Source: Hyaloscypha bicolor E
Taxonomy: Eukaryota; Ascomycota; Leotiomycetes; Helotiales; Hyaloscyphaceae
Direction of reading: 5' to 3'
Length of the DNA stretch: 64,000 nucleotides
NCBI RefSeq assembly: GCF_002865645.1
Contig: NW_020194620.1
Span: 627,353-691,352, forward strand
In this document: positions 1 through 14,360 of the stretch, in pieces
Layout: every line of letters begins with the position of its first letter
How positions within the stretch are numbered: the first letter of the stretch is position 1
Program-made: the position numbers and the translations under genes
The notes under the pieces: generated by a model
Databases searched by the model: none
Told to the model about the DNA's origin: nothing
The model's input: the letters and a program-made list of their open reading frames with translations, nothing else

Positions 1-3000
1 TAATAAATAAAGTATTAATATATTTATAATTATTTTGAATTTTAGAAATTATAATATTATTCTTAATAAAAAAATAAAAAATATATATTAATATTCTAAT
101 TAACTATAAAAGATATAGGCTTATATAGCTAAAGAATAAACCTAAATCTATATAATTTAATTATATTATTAGTATTTTATAATAATAGCTAAAGAAGTAA
201 CCTAATAAGAAATATTAAAAGAATACTAATTAATAAGATTTTATTATAAGCTATTTCTAGAAATTTTCTATTCTTAAATAGTTTTTTTTTAAACTAATTA
301 GAGGAAATTATATAAAACTATAGAAAAGAAGCTTCTATAGCCTAATAAAAATATAATATCTAAATAAAAGCCAAAAAAGCAGAAAGAAGTCCTTAATAAA
401 AAGTAAATATTAGATCTAGCTATTCTTATTTTTATAATATTTAACTATATAACTAAGAAAGAAAATAATAGTATTAGTTAAATTTCTATTTATAAGATTA
501 ATAAAAAGCTTAAAGCTTGAAAAAAAGAAGTTATTCCTGGCCTAGAGAATTAATAGCTAGTAGAAATAAAGCTTTAGTAATTATAGAAAATATTATTTCC
601 GAATCTCAAGAAATATATTTCTATTTTCTCTAAAAAGAAATCTAATATTCTTCTTTTTTATATATTATATAATTATAAGATTTAGATTAAAAGCCTAAAG
701 AGAACCGAAAGTATTAGATATTAATTCTTCTAATAATAGTTTATTTAAGAGCTTCTAGAAATCAAGTATTTCTTAGAAAATAATCTAGCTAAAAGCTTTA
801 TTAAAGCTAATTAGGCTCTCTTTACTTTATTAGTTCTTTTTATAAAGAAAGTAAATAGAGGTTTATATTTCTATTTTAATTTCTATTATCTAAATAATAT
901 TATTTAGAAGAATTAATATTTCTTTTGACTTATTAATAAGATTTTAAATTAATTATCTAAGGCCAAGATCTATACTAAATTAGATATTTATTAAGCTTTC
1001 TATTATATAGCTATAGATCCGAACTTTTAGGAACTAATAATATTTCATATTTATTATAAAATATATAAATATAATGTTTTTTAGAAAGGTTTTATAAATA
1101 ACCCGGTTATATATTAATATTATATAAATAATATACTTTTTAAGTATTTAAATAACTTTTATATAATATATTTTAATAATATTCTTATTTATTTAGAAAA
1201 TCTAGTAAAATATAAAAAGTATATATAAAAAGTACTAGACTATTTATATTTTACTAGCCTCTAAATAAATATTAAGAAATCGGAATTTAAAGTTATATAT
1301 ATAAAATATTTGGGTTTTATTATTTCTATATCTAGTATTAAAATAAATCCTAATAAAATTAAAGTAATATATAACTAGTAATTCCTAAAAAAATAGTTAA
1401 AGATATATAGTTCTTCTTTAATTTCTATAACTTTTATAAATATTTTATTAGAAAATATAAATAAATTACTAAACCTCTTATTTTATTTATAAAAAAGAAT
1501 ATTTCTTTTAAATAGTTCAAGTAATATTAAAAGGCTTTTATTTATCTAAAGAAAGCTATAATTTCTATTCTAGTTTTATAATATTATAATTTAGATTTAC
1601 TTATAATAATAGAAATAAATATATTTAAAGAAATAGTTATTAGCTTATTTTCTTAATAAAATTCAGAAATAGGTCTTTAGTATTCTATAGCTTATTTTTC
1701 CAAAACTATATTTTTAGTAAAGCTTAATTATAATATATATAATAAGGAAATACTTATTATAATATAAGTATTAGAAAAATAGAAAGCTAAACTAGAAGGC
1801 TTTTAGAATATTTTCTTTAAGGTCTATTCTAATTACTATATCTTAGAATATTTTATAATTACTAAAAAGCTCTTTTCTTAATAAGCTAGATAGGCTAAGC
1901 TCTTATTTTACTATTACTTTAAGCTTATATATTATTCTGGAAAATTAAATAAATAAATACTTTATTATAAAAATAAAATAAAATAAATATTTAGAGCCAA
2001 ATTAAGAAAAAGCTATAAACTTAAGTATTTCTTTTTAAAGATAAGATTAATTCAGAGATTATTTATAATTTATAGCTTATAATAATATTATATAAAGTTA
2101 GTTTATTTAATCCGGAATTCGGTTCTAAAAATCAAATATATACTAAAGATTTCCCGGAAAAAAATACCTTTATTAAAAATATAATTTCCCTAGAAAAAGA
2201 TATTTTCTTAGAAGCTTTACTAGTAAACTCTATTATAATAGCTCTTATAGAAATACTATTAGAAGCTTCTATTAAATATAGTAGTTTATAACTTATAGAT
2301 AAGATCTTATAAAATAATTATATATTACCGGATCTAGAAAAGCTATATATAATAGCTTAAGCTAAAAGTAATATCTAAATACTATAAAACGGCTTCTTTT
2401 TATATTATAAAAAACTTTATATTATAGAGAATAAAATAATTCCCGGACTATTTTTATAAACTACTCTAATTTATAAAGTATATAATAAATTTCTTTCTAA
2501 ATATTCTGGATATATAAAGCTTTATTAGCTATTAAAGAAATAATATTACTAGTTATCTATAAATATAAATATTAATTAATACTATAATAATTACTATACT
2601 TATAAAAGATTATATATATTTAGAAATAAAAAGCCTGGTTTACTTTATTTCTTTCTAGTTTCTAATTATTTTTAGTAATATATTACTATAGACTTTAAAA
2701 GCTATCTAGGAAGCAAATCGGGCTATAATATAATTATTATATTTATAGATTATTTATCTAAATACCTAATTATAATTCCCGTATAAAATATAATTATAGC
2801 TAAATAACTAGTATTTCTATTTTTATTTTATATAATATACTAAATAATTATTTTGGAAATAATTATATTAGATTAGGGACCCTAATTTATATTTGATTTC
2901 TGGAGCAAATTCTATATAAGAATTAATATAAAGTTTAAATTCTTAATAACTAATTATTCCTAAATAAATAAATAAATAAAGATTATTAATTAGTATTTTA

Positions 3001-3900
3001 ATTAGAAATTATACCTATATATTAACTATTACTAAAATAACTAAAATAAATAAGTTACTATAATTAATTATTAATAAGCCTTTTTTTAGTATAAAACTAT
3101 TAGCTAGTTTCTATTTATAACTAAAAAGGGCTATAAGTCTTATATTTCTCTAAACTAGAACTTTTTTATTAAAGCTAACTTATTTAAAGAAAATCTAAAT
3201 AGAAATAAAGCTAAAATATTAGTAAATTAATTATATAAATTATAGTAACTTGCCTAAAGCTATATAGAATAAGTATAGAAATAATATATAATATAAGCTA
3301 ATAAATACTATTATCTAATTAATTTCAAAATTAGAAATAAAATATAAGTTATTATAAAGTATTAGAAATCTAATTATCTAAACCAGAAGCTAGAGAACTA
3401 AATAAAGAGCCTATTTGAGATTCTGAAATAATATAGCTATTTATTTCTCTTAAAACTACTAGAAACTATAAAGATATATCTAGTTTTTTATATAAAAAAA
3501 CTATAAAAATATTTCTAGAATTCTTTATTAAATTAAGTAAATCCGGAATTATTTCTATTAATACTAGAGAATAATAAATAAGAGTATAATATTAAACGAA
3601 TTATTATAGTTAAGCTAATAAGAAATAAGCTAAAATATAGAATTTAGTAAGTTAGTTAGAATAAAGATCTAGTATAATATCTAGCTTTAGTACTAAGTAA
3701 TAGCTTTCTGGTTTTATAAAGTTTCTATAATAATAATATTAATATATTAGAACTTTTATAAAACTTATAATACTAGCTAAACTATATAAAAAATAATATT
3801 TATCTAGAACTATATAGAAATAATAATAAATTCTTCTAAGTTATATAATAAAAATACTAGCCTTTTATATATAATATTTATATTTGAGATACTAGTTTTA
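1..3900 (+). mobile_element. RIP-degraded Ty3/gypsy (chromovirus-type) retrotransposon, left end outside window
   Basis: The stretch is almost pure A/T with CpA and TpG nearly absent, the signature of RIP. Despite stops in every frame, Pol domains can be read in order on the + strand. Reverse transcriptase lies at about 650-1,450, including a YFNN-ILIY version of the YLDD-ILIYS motif near 1,165-1,195, where Asp codons have become Asn. RNase H follows to about 2,000. Integrase lies at about 2,300-3,250, with the GPQF/FW-type segment near 2,875-2,915. A chromodomain-like tail lies near 3,560-3,750. Gag and protease would lie to the left of the window. I could not fix either LTR. It is certainly non-coding today; the class call rests on domain order. 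Confidence 0.8.
780..1500 (+). pseudogene. remnant of gypsy-type reverse transcriptase
   Basis: Conceptual reading gives the usual run of the family: a priming segment with an FVKK-like motif near 845, then a KLDI-like block near 975, then the YxDD box (here YFNN) near 1,170, then the IKKSEF and YLGFIIS blocks at 1,265-1,330. Stops are mostly TAA/TAG, as expected from RIP. No functional product is possible. Confidence 0.75.
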
Positions 3901-5826
3901 TTTTAAAAAGAAATATAATATAAAATTAAATAATTTAATAGCTTTTATAAAGCTCGGAAATAAATTTATTATAAAGAGAGAAATAATATTATAATTCCCA
4001 GATATCTAGTATTTGAGATATCTTACTAGATATTAAATATTTTCTAGATATATATAATATAGCTACTTTATTAGAAAAGTATATTTGAAATATACTAGAG
4101 ATATTTAGAAAACTAAGCCTCTTTGAGACTAGTATATTATAGGATATATATACTTCTTTATAGCCTTCTATATTCTAGTTTTCTCTTTTTTAGTTTTGAA
4201 TTATTTTTATAAAAGATTTTTTATTTTGTTTTCTAAGCCTTAAATATTATACTTATAATAATACTATTTATATAAATTAATAAAATAGTTAATATTTTAA
4301 AATAAGAATTATAATATTATAATATTAATATATAATTTCTAAATTTACTAATTAAGTTATTTATAAAATATAAGATTATATAATTATATCTCGTATTTTA
4401 TATTTTATTATTTATATTTTATTATTTATATTTTATTATTTATATTTTATTATTTATATTTTATTATTTATATTTTATTATTTATATTTTAAATTATTTA
4501 TATTTTATTATTTATATTTTATTATTTATATTTTATTATTTATATTTTATTATTTATATTTTATTATTTATATTTTATTATTTATATATAATTTATTTAT
4601 AATATATAATAAATATTATAATTATATTATATATTTAATAACTTTATTAATAAGAACTTCTTTTATAATATTATATATAATAATTTATTTTTTAATTTAT
4701 ATATTTTTATTATAAAAATTCGAATTATTTTAATTTTATAATATTTATATTTAATTTCTTTTTTTAAATCTTTAATTTAATTATTAATTAATAAAATACT
4801 TATAATAAAATACTAGTTTTAATTAATTTCTAACTTAAATCTTTTTTTATTTAATATAAATTTATTATATAATATTATAATTATAATAATTTATATTAGA
4901 AATTAATTAAACTTTTTATATATTTCTAAATATTATAATAATATTAGCTAAAATTAAAAGAAAATAGCTATTATATAACTAGTTTTATTTAGCTAGCTAA
5001 TATTTTAGTAATTTTAGTTTAATATTTCTAATATATAAGATTTTTAATTTTTTAAGCCCTAGCTATTATATTAATCCCGTTATTATAAATATAATAAATA
5101 TTTTATAATTCTATATTTTATAATTTATTTATTAAATTTATATTTAAATTTAATTAAAACTTATAATATTATTTTAGAAATATTTTAAAAATAAATTATT
5201 AAATAAATAACTATAATATAAAATTATTAATTTAATTAAATTTTTTATATAATTTAAATCTTATAAAAATAATAAAATTCGAATTTATATATAATTATTA
5301 AAAAAAATTAAAATAAATATTATAGTCTAATTATTTTTTCATTTTTTTTAATTAAATTATATAATAAAAGAAGTTTCTTATAATTATAAGTTTAAAAGTA
5401 TTATTTTATATAAATATAAAAAAAGCTAATAATTAAACTTAATATTATAATTAAAAGAAATCTTTTTCTTTAATTAGAAAAAGCAAATTAGTTTATAAAA
5501 GTAAAATAGCTTATATTAAACTAAAATTATTATATAATAAATAATTCTTTATTTTATAAATAATTAAAAATATAATATTTTATTATTCTAATATTATAAA
5601 ATTTATATTTTAAGCTATTAAATTAATTAATATTATTAATTTAAATAATAAATAATATAGAATTATTTTTCTTTTATTAATTCTATTTTTTATATTCTTT
5701 TTTACTTTTTTTATTTTCTTATTTAATTCTCTAGATTTTACTAATAATACTTTTATATAATAAGCTTATTTTAATATAAATATTATAGAATTTTTAGCTT
5801 ATATAGAATTAAATTTAGTTTATTTC
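3900..5826. other. AT-rich RIP-type DNA, no identifiable gene
   Basis: This sequence is heavily A/T with stops in all frames. It contains the 14-bp minisatellite described separately. It forms the left flank of the LTR element inserted at 5,827 and continues on the other side at 13,537, so it is older than that insertion. I could not assign the host repeat to a class. Confidence 0.6.
4396..4586. repeat. 14-bp AT-only minisatellite
   Basis: About a dozen tandem copies of a 14-bp unit (TATATTTTATTATT) run through this interval, with one interruption near 4,488-4,495. There is no coding potential. Confidence 0.9.
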
Positions 5827-6124
5827 TATAAGGTATTTATTAGTAGGTAATAAGATAATAGAATAAATTAGTTAGTTATAAAACTATAGTATTAAATTCA
5901 ATATAAAACTAATCTCTATTTCTTCTATAAGGTCTAGGGAAGCCTTCTCTAAATAGGAGGCCCCGATAATATATATATAATTAGTAATTTATAAGCCTAA
6001 TACTTATAATATAAATAGTAATTAGTTATGAAGTTAAAAGGCCTCTAATCTCCCTAATTAATACCTATAATATCCGAGGTTTATTATATATCCTTAAGTT
6101 ATATATAATTCTATATATATTATA
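5827..6124 (-). repeat. 3' LTR of the RIP-inactivated element
   Basis: 298 bp. In plus-strand reading it starts TATAAGG and ends ATATTATA. The unmutated solo LTR shows that the termini were originally TG...CA, so both terminal dinucleotides have been altered by transitions. It is the same length as the right LTR and the solo LTR. Confidence 0.9.
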
Positions 6125-9100
6125 ATTATACTTCTTTTCTAGAATCTTATTCCTAAGATCTATTAATTTATTCTAGTAAATATTTAATTAATTAATTATT
6201 TAACTAAGGTAAACTTCTAGTATTTTAAGAAATAGTTTTACTAATATAATCTAGATAATAGATATAAAAATCGTCTAATTAGATTAGAGCTAAGTAAGTA
6301 AAAAGAAAGAGTAATTATATCCTAGGTATAAAGGCTAGCTAGTAATTATAATTTTATTTAGGATCTGAGTATTCTAATTAGCTTAATCTAAAATACTAAG
6401 GTATTATTTTATAAAATTAATATTATTTATTAGATCTTATATTAGAATAATATAAATAGCTATATAGAAAGAATTTAATAAATATTTATATAAGAAACCT
6501 ATATAAATATTTCTAAGGTCCTAGAGATTATTTATAGGCTTCTGGAAATATATATTAATTAGTTATACTAGTTTCTAATTAGGACTAGTATAAAAACTAG
6601 TAATTAATTCAGGTAGTTTTCTATTTCTATAAAAAGACCTCTTTATATTATTATATACTCTTTTTCTTTCTAATAACTATATATATAATAACTTTTTTTA
6701 TTATTACTTTCTAGCCTTTTCTTTTATTTTTCTCTAAGCCTTTTTTAATTATTTTTAATTAATTCTATAATATTTTCTTCTAGCTTTATTATCTGCCTAT
6801 ATAATAATAAGTATAAAGATAATCTCGTAATCTCCTTTCCTATTACTAGTAAATACTTGAAATATTTCAAGTATTTACTTATTAATTCCTTTATTTTATA
6901 TATTATAGTATCTAGTAAGAAAAATTATAACTATTATAATAAGAGTTCTGAGTCTTATATATTAGTAAGTTCTTTAGCTTTAATATTTATTAAAGCTAAT
7001 ATGATTTCAGATTTCTTATTATTTATTAGAGGCTTACTAGTTCTAGAAAGATATTATTATAGTTTTTAAGAAATTTCTTAAAATATATCCTAAATAGTAT
7101 TATACTAATAAGAATAATACTATTAATTAGGTTTTCGAAAACTAGAAGAATATTAATAAGCTTTAGAATTCTTCTTCTTATTTTAATAAGGTAAATAATA
7201 ATACTATTTAAATTAGTATTCTAAAAATAAGTTTTTTCTAATATATTTAAATACTTACTAATTCCTTAAAGAAATACTATAATATTTATTTTTAAGGTAT
7301 TAAGATTATTAAGTAGTTTATTATTAGTATTTTAAATACTAATAATATAATACTTATAGCTATTTAGAACCTAATTTTAGAAGTTCGGGCTTTTTATAAA
7401 GTATATATAGCTATTATAAGTTTTTTACTTACTTCTTTTAATATTCTTAATACTAATATTATTATAGTATAATTATATTTTATTAAGAGATAAGTAAATT
7501 CCGGAAAGTATTAGCTAATTTTTTACTAAGTTCTAAATAAGACTAGTATTTAGTATTTTTATTTTAGGAATTAGGAATTTATAGAAATTAGAATTTATTT
7601 ATTTAAGATACTTATAATTAGTCTATCTATAATAAATCTTTCTTAATTCTAAACCTTTTTCTAATAATTTAAATATAATTCTTATAAGCCTTAATAAAAC
7701 CCTAGAAAACCTTTATAAGTAAAAAAACCTAGAGAAAGAATATCTTTATTATTATTCCGGGCCTTTTCTTAGCTATTTAGGTTCTTTTTTTTTTAAATAG
7801 CCTTTTTCTTAGTAATTCAGAATTCTTTTTAATCTTAAGAAATTATTAAAAAGTAATTTTGGATTTTAAGCTATAGTTTTAATTATATAATTTCAGAAGT
7901 TCCTTGAAATTTTTAAGATTAGGAAAAATAAATAACTAGATATTATAATCTTTAGGCTAGGCTTTTTATTTAATTAAATACTATTACTTCTTACTTCTAC
8001 TATTTTATTAGTAATTAATAATAGCTTTTATTTTCTATTCTTATTCTTTATTATTATTTACTAATTCTAGAAATTTTCTAAAAAGATATAAATATAGCTT
8101 CTAATTCTTTTTTATTATATATTTTTTAAGAAAAGAAATATAGAAAATTAGATATAAATAATTATATATACTTAGTAGTTTTAACTTATATACTAAATTA
8201 CTAATATATTTAAGGATCCTAAATAGATTTATAAATTTTGGTTTAAGCTTTCCTATTTTAAGTTTAATATTTCTTATTAATAGTATTATCTAGACTTCTT
8301 TAAAATAGTATTTAGCTAACTAGTACTTATTATAATAGGTTTCTTAGTTATTTTATATATAATACTATAAATTCTTAAGCTTTTTTTGTTTTATTTTAAG
8401 GGTTTCTAGTTTTTTATATATAGCTAGTATCTTTTTTATAATCCTGTTTTTAGGATTTTATAAAAGTTAAACCTAATATTTTAAGTTATTATATATAAAT
8501 TCCGTAAAAAATAACTTCTTAAACTAGTTATTTTTTTAGGTATTATAATAATATTTTAGATAGTATTTTAGGGCCTAGTTCTATCTTTTTATCTAATTAT
8601 TTATTTAAGGATAGTAAACTATACTTAAATACTATTTATATATTAAGTAGAAATAGAAAATAAACTAGAACTAGCTAGTAAATACTATTTCTTAATTAGA
8701 AATAATTCTATTAGAGAAGCTAAAGATTAAGAAAACATATTTCTATATAATTTTAGTAAGCTTTAGAGAATTAATAGTTTTATAATATATAATATATCTT
8801 ATTATTTTAAAGTACTAGTTAATAATTATAAGAATTATATTAAAATCGGGATCTTTTACTAAATTCTTATATAATAGTAAACCTATAATAAAATCTATAA
8901 AAATCTTATTTTAGGGTTTCTCAGGCTATAATAAACTACTAAGTAAACTATATAGTAAATACCTCTTTATTTTAACTTTCTAGTAAATATTATATTCTTA
9001 ATAATAATTATAAATATTTTTTTCTATATTTTCCTAATACTAGAACTTTCTAAAAAGCTCGAGAGTCTTTTTTATTTTATAGTATCTAGCTATTAGGTTA

Positions 9101-10199
9101 TTATAATAAAGCTTTATAATTTCTTAATATAAAGCGGAATTATTAGGTATAATAATTCTTAAATAATATCTAAATATGCCCGAATTATTTTTTTAGATTT
9201 CTTTTCCCTTAATATCTTTCTTACTAAGCCTTTATTTTATAATATTCTAATATTAAGAATTATTTCTCTAAGCTACCTAAATAATATCTAGAAGGAATTT
9301 AGATAGAAGGGCTAATACTATAGCTCTTTTAGTAGCCGTATATATTTATATATAGGGAATTAGGTATTTATAATTATCTAATTTAAAAACTCGAGAAACC
9401 GAGAAATCTTTAGTTTTATTAAATAATATAATTATAAATATTTTTATTACTTTAGCTATAATAGTAAAGCCTTTAAGATATCTCTCTATACCTTATTTCT
9501 TAACTAATTCTATAATTAAGGAATCTATAAGATAATCTATTTACTTGTCTTATAATAAACATTTTTCCTTAGCTATTATAGATATAATAAGTATTAAATA
9601 ATACCTATTCTAAAGAGAGAACTCTTTAGATATTTATAAGAACTTCTAAATTATAATTATAAAAGCTTTCTTTAGCTTATTCTAAAAGATTAGAAGTTAA
9701 GTTATATTAATAGAACCTTTTTTATAATTAGGTTTTTTACTAGATCTATTTACTAGGTTTAAGATACCTCTATAATAAATAATATTAAAATTATATATTA
9801 TAAGATATATTATCTAATATATTTAATAGCTCTTTAAATACTTTATTTCTATAAAGTATTAGAAGTTATTATAGTTTATAATAACTTTAATTATAAATCT
9901 AGACTTTTTAAGGTAATAGTACTAATATTTAAAGGCTTTAATAATTATAAGCAGCTTCTTATTATAGGTACTATAATTATATTTGGCTCCGGAGAGTTTC
10001 TGAAACCAGAATATTACTAGATACTAGTATTTTTTCGGACTATTACTAAGATTAACTTATTATAAAATAATACTAGTAATTACGAATTTTAATATATTAA
10101 TTTTAATATAAATCTTTTTAGAAGAATTAAAATAGACTAGAATAGGTATTATAATAAAAACTTTTTTTAAAGTCTTAAAGCTTTTAGCTACTTTATTTA

Positions 10200-11000
10200 T
10201 TTATATAAAGAAACCGGATTTCCGGTCCTTTTCTATTTCTTTTAAAAGATTTATTAAGCCTATAGTTACCTGAAAGTAATAATAGATAAACTTATAGTAG
10301 AAATTAGTAAATCCAAGAAATATTTAAATATTATAAAATAATTCTAGTTCTAACTATTTAATAATATTATAGACCTATTTAGGATCTATATAAATATTTT
10401 CTATTCTAATAAAAAAGCCCAAAAATTCGACTTTCTTAATATTAAACTTATATTTACTAAGTTTATAAAATAGGTTATTTTTATATAATCTAGTAAGTAC
10501 CTAGTAAATATAATTATAGTATTTATTCTTATTTCGGAAATAAATAAGAATATTATTTAAATAAATAATTATAAAATAATCCAGGAATCTTATAAGTATA
10601 ATATTAATATATACTTGAAATATAGCTAGTATATTAGCTAGTTTAAAAGGTATTATAAGATATTTAAAATAGCTATAGTAAGTTCTAAAAGCCGTTTTCT
10701 ACTTAAATTCTTTATAAATTCTTATCTAATAATATATATTTTTAAGATCTAGCTTTATAAAGATCTTAGTTCCTTAAAGCTAGTTAAAGGTTTTATTAAT
10801 AAGAGAAAGTAAATACTAATTCTTAATTATAACTTAATTAAGTCTATAATAATTAATATAAAGATATAGTTCTTTATTCTTTTACTAGACCTTATCTAAT
10901 ATTTATAAAACGTATCTTATAAATATAAATATAATACTTCTAGTTAGGTCTCTAATAAATTATATAAAGGCCTATGTGAGACTATATTATCTATATTAAT
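10200..11000 (-). pseudogene. reverse-transcriptase remnant of the inactivated LTR element
   Basis: Reading the - strand from about 10,870 downward gives the gypsy RT order: an NKxTIKNRYPLPL-like block, a KLDLKN-like block, a TAFRTRYG-like block, a PFxLxN block, then YLNN-ILIYF. Asp-to-Asn in the YxDD box is the expected product of G-to-A RIP changes. There is no open frame. Confidence 0.75.
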
Positions 11001-13233
11001 AAAGTATTTAATATTACTAAGATTAGAAAGTTCTAAAGCTTTATTAGAGTTAAAAACCTCTAAGAAGTTTTTATATTTATTATTTCGGAAATAGATAAGT
11101 ATTTCTAAGGCCTTTTTCTAGAAGATATTAATTTACTATATTAAAAACTCTTATTTAGTATTATTAGAATTATATAATAAAGTAAAGACCTAGTAACTAT
11201 TATAAATATATAAAGCCTATTATCTAGAATAGTTATATTTGCCTTTAGTTAAGAATAAGACTTGAGGTATTAGCTTAGAATACTAGTTAAATTCCTTATT
11301 AAACTCTTTTAGTATTAGGATCTTAATATTATTAGGCTATATAAGTATATATACTTATTATTTTTTAATATAGTCTATATATTATATAAGAGTTATTTTA
11401 TAAAATTCTATACTAAAAATAAGGCTATAAGAACTAATATTCTTATATTTATAAAACCGGAGCTTAAAAGAATATATCTTACTATAATTATCTATAATAA
11501 ATACTTTAAAATTATAGGCTTAATAGACCTTAAATTAGTTTTTATAAAAGATTATAAAATCTTAGTTATATTTAGCTAAGGTAATAAAGCCCCGGCTTTA
11601 AGTCTAATTATTATTAAGGAAGTTATAATCTAATCTAGTATTACTAAGTCTATTATATATTTCTAAGGTACTTATTTAAATAGTTATATAAAGTTATATA
11701 TCTTTTTTATTATAGCTAAAATTATTAATATTTAAGATTTGGCTTTTTTTTTTCTCTATTTCTTAAAAGAATCTCCTCTAGAATACTTTTCTATAACTAT
11801 AGTATTAACCTACTTTTATAAATACCTTAACTCTTCTATAGTTTTGGCCTTATTAGGGTTCTACTAAGCTTATTTAGTATACTTAAAATACTTTATATTT
11901 CCTAAGAAATATTCTTTCTATTTATAAGTCTAATAAACTATATCTGAAATAGAACTAATACTTTATTAAGGCCTTAAAGAAGCTAAAGTATTACTTAAGA
12001 ATTTCTTATATAATTTTTAGAACTTATTCTTTCTTTTTTAATAGCCTCATAAATTAGAATTCACTAAGTTAGGATCTTTAGGAGCAGAGTTATTCTTACT
12101 AGATTCTCCTGTTTTTATTTTTCTTAATTTAGAATAAATAGTATATTCTATTTTCTAAGCTTTCTTAAGCTATTTGGAAATAAATATTATCTTATTTCCT
12201 GAGAGAATAAATATAAGTATTTAATAAATCTTATAGTTAGATAAAATAGTATTAAGAGTCCGGATCCGGTTTCTTTTAGGATATAGGTCCTAATTAACTT
12301 TGAGACTAATTATTTAAGTATATAACTTAGTAACTATCTTACTATTCTTCTAATAAAGATCTCGGAGTTCCTTAAAAATATCTTATTAACGGATTTAAGG
12401 TATTTAAAATATATTAGCCAAGTAAGCCTTAAATTACTTCTAATAGACCTTATATAATAGTAGGCTTTACTTTATTATAGCCTCTTAAGTATTATAAGGT
12501 TTATTCCTAAGGATACTTATAGTAAAGTTAATTCTAGAAAAGTATTTATTATAAGTCTAAGATTAGGTTCTAAAAACTACTTTCTAGGAAAATATAAATA
12601 TTCTTTATTTCTTAAAGAACTTTCTATAATATAAGTTAGGTATCTAGACTTTAAAAAGCTTCTCTTAGTTCAAATATATCTTTAGGATATTATATAGTAG
12701 CTCCTAATAAATAGTATTAAGATTACTCTTAAAGCTTATTATATTAGGAAAAAAGGTAGGTTTTAATTCTATTTTAAGAAGTTCTCTAGTAGGAATTACC
12801 GAGAAAGATAGGATAGACTTATAAATAAAGTTTTTATAAAATATAGTAAATCGTAAGATATTTCTAAGAATACTTTTATATTACTTTAACTATAGAATAT
12901 ATTAGTTAATTATATTTACTAATTCTTGCTTTTATTAGAGTGCTTTAACTTTAATATATAAGCCCTATTTTATAGCTTAGGTAATAGTAACTCGGGTATT
13001 AATCTCGGTATCTTAATTATTACCGGAATTATTTCCGTTATTATTACTGGCTCTCGGAGGCTCCTAAAGAGCCCTATTAAAAGTATTAGACGAGCCTTTA
13101 CTATTACTTATATTAGGATTAATCTAGTTAACTTCCTCTATAGGAATAGCTTTAGTAAGGAATTATATATTTCGCAGATTTCGAGATATAATTACTTATT
13201 AAACTACCTTCTTTAAGGATAGAGAGATTAGCT

Positions 13234-13531
13234 TATAAGGTATTTATTAATAAGTAATAAGATAATAGAATAAATTAGTTAATTATAAAACTATAATATT
13301 AAATTTAGTATAGAACTAATTTCTATTTCTCCTATAAAGTCTAGAAAAGCCCTTTCTAAATAGGAGGCCCTAATAATATATATATAATTAGTAATTTATA
13401 AGCCTAATACTTATAATATAAATAATAGTTAGTTATAAAGTCAAAGGGCCTCTAATTTCCCTAATTAATACTTGTAATATCCGAGGTTTATTATATGCTC
13501 TTAAGTTATATATAATCCTATATATATTATA
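13234..13531 (-). repeat. 5' LTR of the RIP-inactivated element
   Basis: 298 bp, collinear with the left LTR but carrying a partly different set of transitions, so the two LTRs were mutated independently after insertion. ATTTC follows directly at 13,532-13,536. Confidence 0.9.
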
Positions 13532-13536
13532 ATTTC

Positions 13537-14360
13537 TTAGCTATTTTATTATAAAATAATTAATATTTAATTTAAATAATATTAATTTTATTTTTTATAA
13601 ATTAGTATTAGAAACTTAGAAAAAATAATTATATTAATTTCAAGAATTTATTTTCTAGTTTATATTTCTAGATTTTTTATTATTTATTATTTTTTATTAT
13701 TTTTCTCTTTTAATTATTTATATAATAACTTTAATTCGTTTTAAAGCTTTTTTTATAGCTAATTCGGTTTTTATAAGCTATTTCTTTATTTTTTTTAGTT
13801 TATTTTTTATTATTATTTTAATTTTAATTTTCTTTTTTATTAAAATATTAAATATATTTATTTATTTTTCTTTTTAGAAACTAAGTTATATATTTAGCTT
13901 AATCTTATAATATTTAATTTATATTTTATAAGTATTCTAGGTATTTAGCTTTTATAAACTTCTAAGTATTATATAATTCTTAATAGCCTTAATTATAATT
14001 AAATACTTTTTATTAAAAAATTGAAATTTAAACTATTTAGAATCTTATTATTAAAATTATTAAGTTATAAAACTTATTTATTATATAAAGAAAAAGATTT
14101 TAAAAGAATAAATAATTAGTATTTATAAATAGAAATAAATATAATAAATTATATATTTTCTATATTTAATTTAGTTTCTAATTTAAAATCAAATTTCAAG
14201 AATTAAAAACTAGTATTTTTCTTTTTCTTTTTATTATATTTCTTAAGTTTTCTTTATATTATTTTAAAACTAATAAGCTAAATGTTAATATTCTAAAAAA
14301 TATATTTAATTATATAAATAATAAATGTTTTTTCTTTTTATTTTAGAAAAATTATAAAAG
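13537..14360. other. AT-rich RIP-type DNA between the LTR element and the solo LTR
   Basis: This is the continuation of the host repeat interrupted at 5,826. It is A/T-dominated, with stops in all frames and no recognisable domain. Confidence 0.6.

Larger units (their letters stand above)
5827..13531 (-). mobile_element. complete but RIP-inactivated Ty3/gypsy LTR retrotransposon
   Basis: Two direct 298-bp LTRs (5,827-6,124 and 13,234-13,531) bound a 7.1-kb interior. The 5-bp sequence ATTTC occurs immediately outside both ends (5,822-5,826 and 13,532-13,536), a perfect target-site duplication. The interior encodes Pol on the - strand: gypsy-type reverse transcriptase reads at about 11,000-10,200, with the YxDD box as YLNN near 10,545-10,575. 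A purine-rich tract inside the left LTR (about 6,131-6,142, - strand) fits a polypurine tract. So the right LTR is the 5' LTR and transcription would have run leftwards. Stops throughout come from C-to-T and G-to-A changes. Confidence 0.9.

Noticed and set aside
6857..7069. 70-codon frame in the RIP block
   Set aside because: Lies on the strand opposite to Pol of the LTR element, in A/T-saturated DNA; chance frame.
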